This document shows, one piece after another, positions 26,896-34,825 of a stretch of 64,000 nt of DNA. The stretch's first letter is position 1. Each line of letters starts with the position of its first letter. The position numbers and the translations under genes are program-made. Below the pieces are notes generated by a model. The model made no database searches. It saw only the letters and a list, made by a program, of their open reading frames with translations, and was not told the DNA's origin. Source of the stretch: Salmonella enterica subsp. houtenae serovar Houten (GTDB lineage: Bacteria > Pseudomonadota > Gammaproteobacteria > Enterobacterales > Enterobacteriaceae); contig LS483478.1 in assembly GCA_900478215.1 (NCBI GenBank), positions 1,984,001-2,048,000 on the forward strand, in the 5' to 3' direction.

Positions 26896-28377
26896 ATGAG
26901 TGTGGAAATTAGTGCTAAACCCCGTCCGGTAATTCCCTATGAGCATCCTGATGCGGCGATGTATTGTCTTTTATTTAAACAACACATCATTCGGCAATGG
27001 TATAAAAAATGCCCATATGGCATTCACGACACGCGTTTACAAAAACTGTTTCAGGACTCTCAGATTTCGTTGCAATATCAGTGTGATTATTTGGTTCGTT
27101 ATGTAGCAGAAGCTTTTGATCATTATGCTGTTTGGGGACATTCCCATGCTTATTATCCGGGACGCCCTAGCCAGCAAAACGCGCGTACTGATGCATTAGA
27201 AGGCGTGAGTCGGGTGTTACCGACGTTGGCAGTGTGGCTACGAAATCAACCTGCCGGAGAGGGGCGTATGGATGATCTGAAAGGAGGGACGCTGAATATT
27301 ACGGCAATCATCATTGAGGCGTTCTTAGCGGGAACCGATCCTACGCATCCGGGCTACTGGGGAAAGCTTCATGATTATGATCAACGTATTTGTGAGAGCG
27401 CCGATTTGGCTCTGGCATTATGGCTATGTCGCGAAGTGGTTTGGGAGCGATTAACCACCGCTCAACAACAGCAAATTACTCGCTGGTTTAATCAGGTTAA
27501 TGATTTACAAACGGTTGATAATAACTGGCATCTCTTTCCGCTAACTGTACAATTTGTCATGCGCGCATTGAATGGTTCGGGGGATGTTAGCGACGAAAAG
27601 TATGAGCGTATAAAAGAATTTCATGTAGGAGGCGGTTGGTTTCGTGATGGGGCGCATGGCAATTACGATTATTATAATGCCTGGGGATTTCACTATTCCT
27701 TATATTGGCTTGATCAAATCAATCCTGAATATGATCCACAATTTATTCGTTCCTGTATGGCGGAGTTTGTTACGACTTATCGCTATTTGATGACACCGCA
27801 AGGCATTCCTTTTTTTGGTCGCAGTGCCTGTTATCGCCTGGCCGTTTCTGCTCCATTACTGGCGGTAGCCAGTCATTCAAAAGATGCGTTACATATTGGG
27901 GAAGCGAAGCGTGCTCTGGAAACGACTCTACGTTATTTTATTGGCAATGGGGCGATGCGTTTTGGTGTTCCAACGCAGGGATTATTTTCAGATGACGAGC
28001 GATTGATAGACAACTACAGTGGGCCTGCCAGTAGTTTTTGGTCATTACGCGCCCTGAATATTGCATTGTATTGTGCGTCTGATATTAATTTATGGTCGTG
28101 TGAAAGCCATCAATTACCTGTAGAAGTTCAGGATTTCAGTTTCACTATTGAGCCTGTCAATTTGTTTGTTATGGGAACTTGCGAAACGAAAGAGGTGGTG
28201 GCTACGTTTCGTAGTGATTATACTCAGGAGCAATCACCATTAACGCGTGGCCTTACTACGTTATCGTGGTCCGCACGTTGTAAAGAGTGGCTTACTGGAC
28301 GCGCTGAACGGCCTAAAAATAATTTATTGCGCAAAGGTGTAACAAGTTACAGTTCTAAGATGACTGCCTTTTTCTAG
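26896..28377 (+). CDS. DUF2264-family protein, putative polysaccharide-degrading enzyme
   Basis: A 493-residue protein without signal peptide. Family features of DUF2264 include the histidine/tyrosine-rich stretch DHYAVWGHSHAYYPGR and the segment FRDGAHGNYDYYNAWGFHYSLYW. A helical (alpha/alpha)6-type fold, as in polysaccharide lyases and unsaturated-uronyl hydrolases, is likely. The biochemical role is not established to my knowledge; the locus suggests a step in breakdown of the imported oligosaccharide. ATG 26896 is preferred over 26887 because of AAGG spacing. It lies last in the locus, behind a terminator and only 55 bp before the relic att region, so the C-terminus may be shortened. Confidence 0.75.
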   Translation: MSVEISAKPRPVIPYEHPDAAMYCLLFKQHIIRQWYKKCPYGIHDTRLQKLFQDSQISLQYQCDYLVRYVAEAFDHYAVWGHSHAYYPGRPSQQNARTDALEGVSRVLPTLAVWLRNQPAGEGRMDDLKGGTLNITAIIIEAFLAGTDPTHPGYWGKLHDYDQRICESADLALALWLCREVVWERLTTAQQQQITRWFNQVNDLQTVDNNWHLFPLTVQFVMRALNGSGDVSDEKYERIKEFHVGGGWFRDGAHGNYDYYNAWGFHYSLYWLDQINPEYDPQFIRSCMAEFVTTYRYLMTPQGIPFFGRSACYRLAVSAPLLAVASHSKDALHIGEAKRALETTLRYFIGNGAMRFGVPTQGLFSDDERLIDNYSGPASSFWSLRALNIALYCASDINLWSCESHQLPVEVQDFSFTIEPVNLFVMGTCETKEVVATFRSDYTQEQSPLTRGLTTLSWSARCKEWLTGRAERPKNNLLRKGVTSYSSKMTAFF

Positions 28378-28431
28378 TGGTATGTATGTTCGTCATACTT
28401 CGTATTGTAGCGGACCGAGCGCGGCTTTTAC

Positions 28432-28453
28432 ACCGTCATTGTACTCATCCATG
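28432..28453. repeat. Copy of the integrase-upstream arm sequence
   Basis: ACCGTCATTGTACTCA at 28432-28447 matches 15 of 16 bases at 42773-42788, and ATTGTACTCATCCATG at 28438-28453 is identical to 42811-42826. Those copies lie just upstream of the intact integrase gene. Finding them at the other end, outside the island, suggests a relic of an earlier related integrase region. Confidence 0.6.
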
Positions 28454-28480
28454 CGAGATAAATTGAGACATTGTGAAAAG

Positions 28481-28506
28481 AAAATCCACGCAACAGCGTG
28501 GATTTT
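28481..28506. terminator. Duplicated ychF-type terminator hairpin
   Basis: An 11-bp perfect stem (AAAATCCACGC and GCGTGGATTTT, loop AACA) is nearly the same as the hairpin at 42879-42904 beside ychF. It lies in the left flank of the island, next to the duplicated attachment core. Confidence 0.7.
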
Positions 28507-28553
28507 ATAGAGATTTTAACGCCGCGGGATCTAATGTCCCTGAGACAACAAAT

Positions 28554-28567
28554 TTTAGACGTTGAAC
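28554..28567. repeat. Island attachment site, copy distal to ychF
   Basis: TTTAGACGTTGAAC is an exact 14-bp copy of the ychF 3' end at 42962-42975. It marks the left boundary of the integrated element. The flanking 100 bp on its left also resemble the sequence left of the ychF copy. Confidence 0.8.
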
Positions 28568-28696
28568 TGTGATTTCTTAATCATAACATTGATTTGTATG
28601 TATTTTATTTTTATAAAATATGTCTATACTCACTTTAAGTTTTGTGAATATTGACTTCATAATCATCTACTCAACCACGTGTATTTTTTCAATAGA

Positions 28697-30754
28697 TTAG
28701 ATGATGTCTACTTGCCAACCACGCTGCTGAAGCAACTGAATTTGTTCACTAGATATTCGATCAGAGTGAAGGGCTAGACATAGTAAATGTTTCGGACGAC
28801 TCATTGCGACATAAAACTGCCGCATAAAAACTTTATTGGGTTTGAATGCCCTAAATGAATTTGGTTTATCTGGTAGGCTGGCATTGGGATGCTCTACGTT
28901 GGGTAGCTCTCCAGTCAAATATGGCAACATAGTTTGTAGATCGAATGTGTGGTTTTTTGTCTCAATGACTAGCGTTGCATCATGGGTCTCGCCTTTAACA
29001 GCATGTATTGTTGATAGCTCAATATGAAAGCCATCTTCATGGATTAGAGTGTTATCTTTCAAAGGAGTAAGTGAGCTTGCGTGTTCAGCCTGTCTGGCTT
29101 CATCTGGATTTGTATCTTCATGAAATGCCATATAATCTGTTGCCTCGGCGGGGATGTTTTCTAACCTTAGCAAGGAAATTAATGTGCGGCAGGCAATTTC
29201 CCAATGTTGTTGTTTTGTCACTTTAGTCTCGGTGAGTAAATAAAATAACCCTTTACGAAAGCGAGTCCAGCTTCCTATTTTGATTAAATATTCTCGTAAT
29301 GTTGTACTGGAAAAATATTTCTCATTGTCATCCATCTTATTGCTCATTCGCATAAGCTTAAGAATACACGTTAGTAAGAGTTTATAATTATCTGCCAAAT
29401 CTATAGTTGAATTTTCTTGGCACCGGCGAACAGCTTCTATAAAATAATTTTCTTTGAAATGACTTTTTGATTTGGTTTTGTCAAAATCAGGCCAATAATG
29501 ACCTATTCTAAACTGTGCTTCATTGGGTGCTATTTTAGCTCCGACTGCACCAACAACTTTTACTGTAAATTTTTTATTTTGTTTGTATTCTATAGCAAAC
29601 TGATTTGAAACAATTTGAGCAAAATGCTCAATGACTTCTTCGCAAGTATCGTCATTGAAAATGATAACAGTATCGGAAAATCTATCACGAGTAGTATGGG
29701 CTTGTGCTCTATCTAACAAATTTGCTTCTGTTAACTCCGTTTCCAATGAGATTTCATTGAAACTTAACTTACAGATTTTGTTAGATAGAACTCCATCAAA
29801 GCGATGAGATGTATGAATTATATAATCCATCTGGTCTCGCAACTTACCGTTAAAGCTTTGATTAGGCTCTTCTGTTCCAATGTTATTAAAAATAGATTGT
29901 TCTGGATCGCCAAAACGCTGAACAATGAGTGGTGAATTTTGCAGGAAGACTTTTCTTAAAAGCTCATCTTGGAATTTTTGTGTGTCCTGCATTTCATCAA
30001 TTAAAACAAACGGAAACCTTGCTCGAATGACCTCAGCTAATTCAGGATTGTTTGTGCATGCTTTATTGGCGTGCGTATACATATCACGAAAAAGAAACAC
30101 GCCTCGTTCATCCAGATAGTTTTTTAATTGTCCAAGGTCGCGTTTAGCCCTCTGAAGATTATTATCTTGATTCCAACTTCTGGGTTTTTTATCAAGATTA
30201 ATTTCTTCACTATTCTGAGAAATATATCTAAATGTACCTCTGAAGAAAGCCTCTTGTTCTATAGTATTACCTAATCCATTTAATGTTACTTTAAACCAAG
30301 AAAATTGAGCTAATTCGAGCAGTTTAATAGCTTGTTTAGCGTATATATCATTGTCTACTGTGATATCTTGAATACCACGAGATCTGATATATGGTAATGC
30401 TAAAAAGCGGTGTACAAACTCCTGAATGGTCCCAATAAAATGAGGATATTTCAGTAAACGCTGTGCAGCTTTTGATGTTGAGCATTGAAGGCGGCTAATG
30501 ATCTCATCTTTAGCCACATTGGTATGAGACAGGACGCATATCCCTCGGTGTGGAGAGTTCCACTTTTTAGCAAGAAGAATGAGCTTAGTGGCAATCAATG
30601 TTGTTTTTCCACTTCCTGGGCAAGCTTGCACATCAATAGAGTGCATAGCTTTCAGAATTGAAATACGAATATCATCCTGTAGAATAAGCTTTTCAGATTC
30701 GGCTATCTCAGTAATGTCGTCATACGTAATGAAGCCTTCAAACGACTGCGGCAT
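28697..30754 (-). CDS. UvrD/PcrA-like superfamily 1 helicase, GajB-like
   Basis: A 685-residue SF1A helicase. Walker A is ACPGSGKTT (residues 44-52), motif II is LIDEMQDT, motif III is RFGDPEQSIF, motif V is STIHAVKGETHD and motif VI is FYVAMSRPKHLL, so the ATPase core is complete. Paired with an OLD-family nuclease it forms the Gabija-type arrangement known from phage defence, where GajB activates or assists GajA. It is longer than the founding GajB (about 494). ATG 30754 has GAGGT 5 nt upstream and overlaps the gajA-like stop by 17 bp, so the two are translationally coupled. Confidence 0.85.
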   Translation of the reverse strand: MPQSFEGFITYDDITEIAESEKLILQDDIRISILKAMHSIDVQACPGSGKTTLIATKLILLAKKWNSPHRGICVLSHTNVAKDEIISRLQCSTSKAAQRLLKYPHFIGTIQEFVHRFLALPYIRSRGIQDITVDNDIYAKQAIKLLELAQFSWFKVTLNGLGNTIEQEAFFRGTFRYISQNSEEINLDKKPRSWNQDNNLQRAKRDLGQLKNYLDERGVFLFRDMYTHANKACTNNPELAEVIRARFPFVLIDEMQDTQKFQDELLRKVFLQNSPLIVQRFGDPEQSIFNNIGTEEPNQSFNGKLRDQMDYIIHTSHRFDGVLSNKICKLSFNEISLETELTEANLLDRAQAHTTRDRFSDTVIIFNDDTCEEVIEHFAQIVSNQFAIEYKQNKKFTVKVVGAVGAKIAPNEAQFRIGHYWPDFDKTKSKSHFKENYFIEAVRRCQENSTIDLADNYKLLLTCILKLMRMSNKMDDNEKYFSSTTLREYLIKIGSWTRFRKGLFYLLTETKVTKQQHWEIACRTLISLLRLENIPAEATDYMAFHEDTNPDEARQAEHASSLTPLKDNTLIHEDGFHIELSTIHAVKGETHDATLVIETKNHTFDLQTMLPYLTGELPNVEHPNASLPDKPNSFRAFKPNKVFMRQFYVAMSRPKHLLCLALHSDRISSEQIQLLQQRGWQVDII

Positions 30755-32654
30755 TCTGCACCTCTTCGATATCTTCTTCAATTGGCTCTGTTACATATTG
30801 AATAGCCTCAATTAGATAGTTTGGAAGTCTCTGTTTAAGTTCGATTGCAAACTCGTTTTTTGCCTGTGTTTGGGTCGACTTAGAAATATCGCTATTATTG
30901 GCATCCTCATCACTAAGAGAAGCTATCGTGTCATCAATTTTTTGGTCTTGTTGCTTTTGAAGAATACTAGACAGTTTATAGGCAAAGTCTGTTTTTGAAA
31001 CTTGGCTAAGAATGAATGTCGCTTTGGTATCATCATCGCCAACGATATTATCGATTCCTACATTGGAGCCAATAGTAGCTTCATAGCACTCACTAAAAAG
31101 ACCATATTTAGCCAGACAGTACTCGAAAGTCCAGTCATCCGATATTTTGACTACAACATTTTGCTTATTTAATTGATCGATATGTTCAGTTTTTCTCTGC
31201 TGGTCGTCGGGGTAATTTCTTCGCCAATAGACTTGATTTCTGCTATTCTCTTTTTTAAATCCGTATGGGTTGCTGCCGTCATCTTTTTCTTCAGCACAAT
31301 CAGGCCAAAGATCAAGATCCCTAAGGACGCATATTTTTGTTGGATGCCATGCATTTGGGTTCCTATCTTGACCGGATCTTAAGAATAACTTGGCAAAACG
31401 CTTCCATGAGCCGCTATTGTCATATTTGACGATAGATACGCCATAATTTTCTAAAGGGCGCCCCAACAACTTTGCCAATTCAGGTAACAGGATATTCTCA
31501 CCATCACCTTCCACAAGTAGGACTGCTTTAGCAAAAAAGACATTCGCTTTAGTTGAATCTAAAAATTTTCTTAAAAATTGGTAATCATCTTTAGCAAGTT
31601 CTGTTTCACCAACAGCAAGCGGCCAAGCTCCCCCTTCAGATAGCATAATGATTTCAGCAGGGTCTGCTTTAGAGGCTATGTTAGGACTATGAGTAGTCAG
31701 AATACACTGCACTCCATCAGGTTTTTTCTCGGTTTTAGTTGTTTTATTTATGAACTGAAGGAGTTTCATTTGTAGCTGAGGGTGAAGGTGTGCTTCGGGC
31801 TCTTCTACGAGAAGTAAAGGAAATTCGTTGTTTGCTTCTTGTTCCAAGAGTAGTAATTCTGCCCCCATAAAAAGAAGGTTGAGGTAACCGAGTCCATGTG
31901 CTCGTTGGTCATTGGTCAGGGAGAGCGTTAATCCCTCTAATAGAGTGCGTAAATGGCGCTTTTGGATGTGTTTTGGTAGGTTAGATAGGTCTTCTTCTTT
32001 AATGCCTACGATATCAATAAATGCACCAAGTTTTGATTTGTCTTTCTCAAAAATAAGCTCATGAAGATATTTCTGCTGAATGTTTTCAGCAGATTTTTTT
32101 AGGGCAGCATCATCAGTAAGAAGCTCATCATTTGCCTTAGCGATGATAGTAAGAATGCTCTCCATTCCTTCTATAATGTCTTTTGAGGAGCTCAGTATTT
32201 GAGATAAACGAGAGGCTCTACCACTTGAAAGTTCCACCTCAGCATCTCTTAGCGGTTTAAGATACGTTGAGGCTAGAAAGTCTCTTATCTCAGACTCAAT
32301 GGCTAAACCGTTTCCATCGATACCTGAACGTAATTCGGTCTTTATATAGGGATAGCCTCTTTTCTCTAATCCTGTAATTTGAGCGTGTAGCTGAACGTAA
32401 AGGACGGAACGGTTTTTCATTTCACCGTTATCATCTTCATATTCTTCGTGAGAAATATGTTCGACAAAGCGATGTGCATGAAGGCCTACTTCAGAAAATT
32501 TTAGTTTTATTTTTAAATCATCAGAATTGTTGTGAAAATCATGCTCTGTAAGATAAGCACGGTCATTGGATTTTGTGCCTAGCGTATAATTTCTGGATCT
32601 GTAAGAATGGAACAGTCTCTTCTGCTTGCATTTGTTAATGCGGGACTTGGACAA
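30738..32654 (-). CDS. OLD-family ATPase/TOPRIM endonuclease, GajA-like, apparently 5'-truncated
   Basis: The frame opens at TTG 32654 and gives up to 638 residues. Present are the ABC-type Walker B and D-loop LLLVEEPEAHLHP, the H-loop TTHSP, and a TOPRIM domain with LLVEGDGE and the DxD motif in LRDLDLWP. Missing is the N-terminal Walker A (GxxxxGKT), which in this family precedes the segment seen here as DRAYLTEHDFHN. No P-loop is encoded in any minus-strand frame up to 32920. The first 30 residues are basic and unlike an OLD N-terminus. ATP-dependent activity is therefore doubtful and the gene is probably a remnant. It is followed by the GajB-like helicase. Confidence 0.7.
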   Translation of the reverse strand: MSKSRINKCKQKRLFHSYRSRNYTLGTKSNDRAYLTEHDFHNNSDDLKIKLKFSEVGLHAHRFVEHISHEEYEDDNGEMKNRSVLYVQLHAQITGLEKRGYPYIKTELRSGIDGNGLAIESEIRDFLASTYLKPLRDAEVELSSGRASRLSQILSSSKDIIEGMESILTIIAKANDELLTDDAALKKSAENIQQKYLHELIFEKDKSKLGAFIDIVGIKEEDLSNLPKHIQKRHLRTLLEGLTLSLTNDQRAHGLGYLNLLFMGAELLLLEQEANNEFPLLLVEEPEAHLHPQLQMKLLQFINKTTKTEKKPDGVQCILTTHSPNIASKADPAEIIMLSEGGAWPLAVGETELAKDDYQFLRKFLDSTKANVFFAKAVLLVEGDGENILLPELAKLLGRPLENYGVSIVKYDNSGSWKRFAKLFLRSGQDRNPNAWHPTKICVLRDLDLWPDCAEEKDDGSNPYGFKKENSRNQVYWRRNYPDDQQRKTEHIDQLNKQNVVVKISDDWTFEYCLAKYGLFSECYEATIGSNVGIDNIVGDDDTKATFILSQVSKTDFAYKLSSILQKQQDQKIDDTIASLSDEDANNSDISKSTQTQAKNEFAIELKQRLPNYLIEAIQYVTEPIEEDIEEVQNAAVV

Positions 32655-32741
32655 AATAATGGCGGCTTCGATGGCGGTGCAATACTACCAACAGAACTTT
32701 GTGAAATATTCGTAAGAGCCGGAAAATTAAAATCAGACTAA
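32583..32741 (+). pseudogene. Orphan C-terminal tail of an unknown gene
   Basis: A plus-strand frame with no start of its own except ATG 32607 (MEQSLLLAFVNAGLGQNNGG, then FDGGAILPTELCEIFVRAGK) ends at TAA 32741. Composition is protein-like and it starts where homology of the opposing gajA-like gene to OLD proteins seems to begin. I read it as the 3' end of a gene joined here by recombination. No family recognised. Confidence 0.35.
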
Positions 32742-32920
32742 TTACTTACCTAACAAGCATTATGCGTGACAACGGGGAACAGGGTATTCTCATTGTAGCT
32801 TTTCATCAAGTCCGCTTCTGCCACTAGACCGTCCAAAAAATATCGACAGATTTGAGTGAAAACCGGATGTTGCAATAGTACTCACAACTGTTTCACTTAC
32901 TAAAATATCGGGAGGTAAGC

Positions 32921-33711
32921 ATGGTAATGCCTTTGAAACTTGACAATTCTTTCTTTAATAAAATTGATCCATTTTCATCTCCATTGGAAGTTTGGGAAAA
33001 AAGGGAGCCAACAGCAGAAGAAACCGAGGATTTATTATCGAGAGAAGAGTGGAAACCATGTTACCAAATAAATGTAAGAATAGATTCAGTATTAAATTCT
33101 GCATATGATGCTGCAAAGTTAATTGCAGGGAACAAAGATGAGAATAGGATTAATCATCATGTTATTAGTTATCTTGAAAAAAACATGGAATATAAAAAAT
33201 GGCGTGACGGCATGCCTTACCCAACACCTAAACAACTAATTGATTATCAAGAAAATTACCCCCAAAACGATTTGGAAGTTGTAAATTCTTTGATTTCAAA
33301 GCATGGTATGCTGATCCCAGAAGGTCAGGTGCTATTTCACGGAGGAATATGGCCTCTAGATGAGATGGGGGGCAGGTGAAGTCATTCCTGACAAATCGCG
33401 TGTTATCAACATCGTTTTGCCCGAAAGTCGCTTTAAATAATGGAGATTGGAGGGGGAAGGCATATGATGCTGGTCGAATCGATCTTATGGTAATCACTAT
33501 AAAAAATATAGATAAGAAAGCATTTGTGTTTTCACTAGACGAGGGATCTCATAGTCATGAGATGGAAGTGCTTTTTGAACGAGGAGTACAGTTGAATCTT
33601 GTTAGTAGTTCAACGATGAATCTGCACTTTAAAACTTGCAAATCGACAAGTGCATCGGATATTGACTGTAAATTTATCGCCGCTAATGTTCTTCAAATTG
33701 AAATGATATAG
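32921..33711 (+). pseudogene. ADP-ribosyltransferase-like protein, frameshifted
   Basis: Two overlapping frames, 32921-33379 and 33376-33711, make one protein of about 263 residues if a single G is added to the G6 run at 33367-33372. The joined product has features of ADP-ribosyltransferases: VLFHGG (His140) at the usual YRG/YHG position, LSTSF matching the STS motif, and HEMEVLFERG matching the ExE(V/L)LF segment. As sequenced the catalytic half is separated from the N-terminal half, so it is probably inactive unless slippage restores the frame. GGAGGT precedes ATG 32921. It lies divergent from the gajA-like gene. Confidence 0.6.
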
Positions 33712-33801
33712 TGACACTATTATTGTTAGTTTGGATTATGTTAGCTCATTGGTTTGAACGTCTTCTCTTGGCACGGGACAGACGTGTTAACCAACCTAAA
33801 A

Positions 33802-33828
33802 GTCCGCCGTGAGCGAGGAGCGGAGGTT
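33802..33828 (+). repeat. 27-bp dispersed repeat, copy 1
   Basis: This stretch, beginning GTCCGCCGTGAGCGAGGAG, matches 24 of 27 bases at 35767-35793 in the same orientation. The two copies bracket the three-gene operon at 33881-35635. Confidence 0.6.
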
Positions 33829-33880
33829 AAGATTTTTAACCTCCCCCAGACTGAATATAGAAGAAATGGCTATTCAGTTC

Positions 33881-34198
33881 TCAACGAATTGTCTTGGGAA
33901 CGACTCTGTTTTGCAATTCAATTTCCAATTTAGATAACTGGTCACTTACTTTCTTAGAAAGAATCTTATAGTCTTCAGTAACCTGCTCCTGACTCTTGTT
34001 TGCAAGGAAGAATAAGGTGCCTGACATCTCTTTCAACAAGAGAGCAGCGTGATCAGCATTACTGAGATTATTGTTATTAGACCATCGTTCTATAGCTTTC
34101 TCGGTCAGACTTAATAATGGTTCACGGAATTGCCCTGAACCATTGACTACTTTCAATGCTTCCCTTTGAGCTTTAATTCTATTACTAAACTCGCTCAT
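33881..34198 (-). CDS. Small helical protein, third gene of the pentapeptide/NTase operon
   Basis: A 105-residue, mostly helical, hydrophilic protein (MSEFSNRIKAQREALKVV). It has no signal peptide or transmembrane segment. The C-terminal half (EDYKILSKKVSDQLSKLEIEL) could form a coiled coil. Its ATG overlaps the stop of the nucleotidyltransferase gene by 14 bp, with GGTGG as ribosome site; a GTG three codons earlier is possible. Function unknown. The overlap suggests it partners the nucleotidyltransferase, for instance as an inhibitor or accessory subunit, but that is inference. Confidence 0.7.
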   Translation of the reverse strand: MSEFSNRIKAQREALKVVNGSGQFREPLLSLTEKAIERWSNNNNLSNADHAALLLKEMSGTLFFLANKSQEQVTEDYKILSKKVSDQLSKLEIELQNRVVPKTIR

Positions 34199-34823
34199 TT
34201 TTGCCACCAGTTAATTTTAATATTTCTCGCATCCAAGACTCAACCAAACCTAATTGAGACTTGACTTTCTTAATGTCATCAGCATTTAGAATTTCACCAG
34301 TACCTCTCGTACAAAGCACTCTGGCCCTTTCTAATAATTGATAGGTTAAATCACAAATTGGTATGCTATGAATGCCCAAGTTACGTGCAGAATTTCGCGA
34401 AAAGTCGGGCCTTACATCGCAACCTAAAGAAAAACATGTCGCAAAATTTCGTATCGATAAAAATACTGAAGAAAGATCAAAGATCTCTGTAAGATCAGAT
34501 GTTTCAATAGAACGTCTAGCGCTAATAAATATCTCTAGAAATTTTTCACAATCAGCAAAGACTGAATTATAGTTACTCGGTTTACCTAAGCTCCGCAAAT
34601 AATCAATGTTATCTGGTGAATAAATAATCTTGGATTCCAAAAAAAGATGCCACGCAAATGGATTACCTTCTTTCCAGAGTTCACTTATTCGTTCATACGA
34701 ATAAATCGAGTAATCTCTCGGATTAAACCTTTCATCCCGACCACTGACAATAGCTAACATGTCAATGTCTGAAAATGAATCAATCTCTCCACGACATATC
34801 GAACCAAAAGCATAGATATGCAT
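34185..34823 (-). CDS. Pol-beta-type nucleotidyltransferase
   Basis: A 212-residue protein. The nucleotidyltransferase signature is intact: FGSICRGEIDSFSDIDML supplies Gly7-Ser8 and the metal-binding pair Asp19 and Asp21. The rest (about 80-212) is helical and could be a HEPN-like or substrate-binding domain; RNFATC lacks the usual RxxxxH. It is far too short for a CD-NTase of CBASS and closer to MNT antitoxins or antibiotic adenylyltransferases in size. It starts 2 bp after the pentapeptide-repeat gene and overlaps the following gene, so all three are one operon. Confidence 0.75.
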   Translation of the reverse strand: MHIYAFGSICRGEIDSFSDIDMLAIVSGRDERFNPRDYSIYSYERISELWKEGNPFAWHLFLESKIIYSPDNIDYLRSLGKPSNYNSVFADCEKFLEIFISARRSIETSDLTEIFDLSSVFLSIRNFATCFSLGCDVRPDFSRNSARNLGIHSIPICDLTYQLLERARVLCTRGTGEILNADDIKKVKSQLGLVESWMREILKLTGGKNERV

Positions 34824-34825
34824 AA

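Noticed and set aside
32607..32741. Independent 44-residue gene on the plus strand
   Set aside because: It overlaps the opposing nuclease gene, has no ribosome site, and reads better as the tail of a broken gene.
34185..34823. CBASS-type cyclic-nucleotide synthase
   Set aside because: At 212 residues it is too short, and no associated CARF, SAVED or Cap-type effector is next to it.
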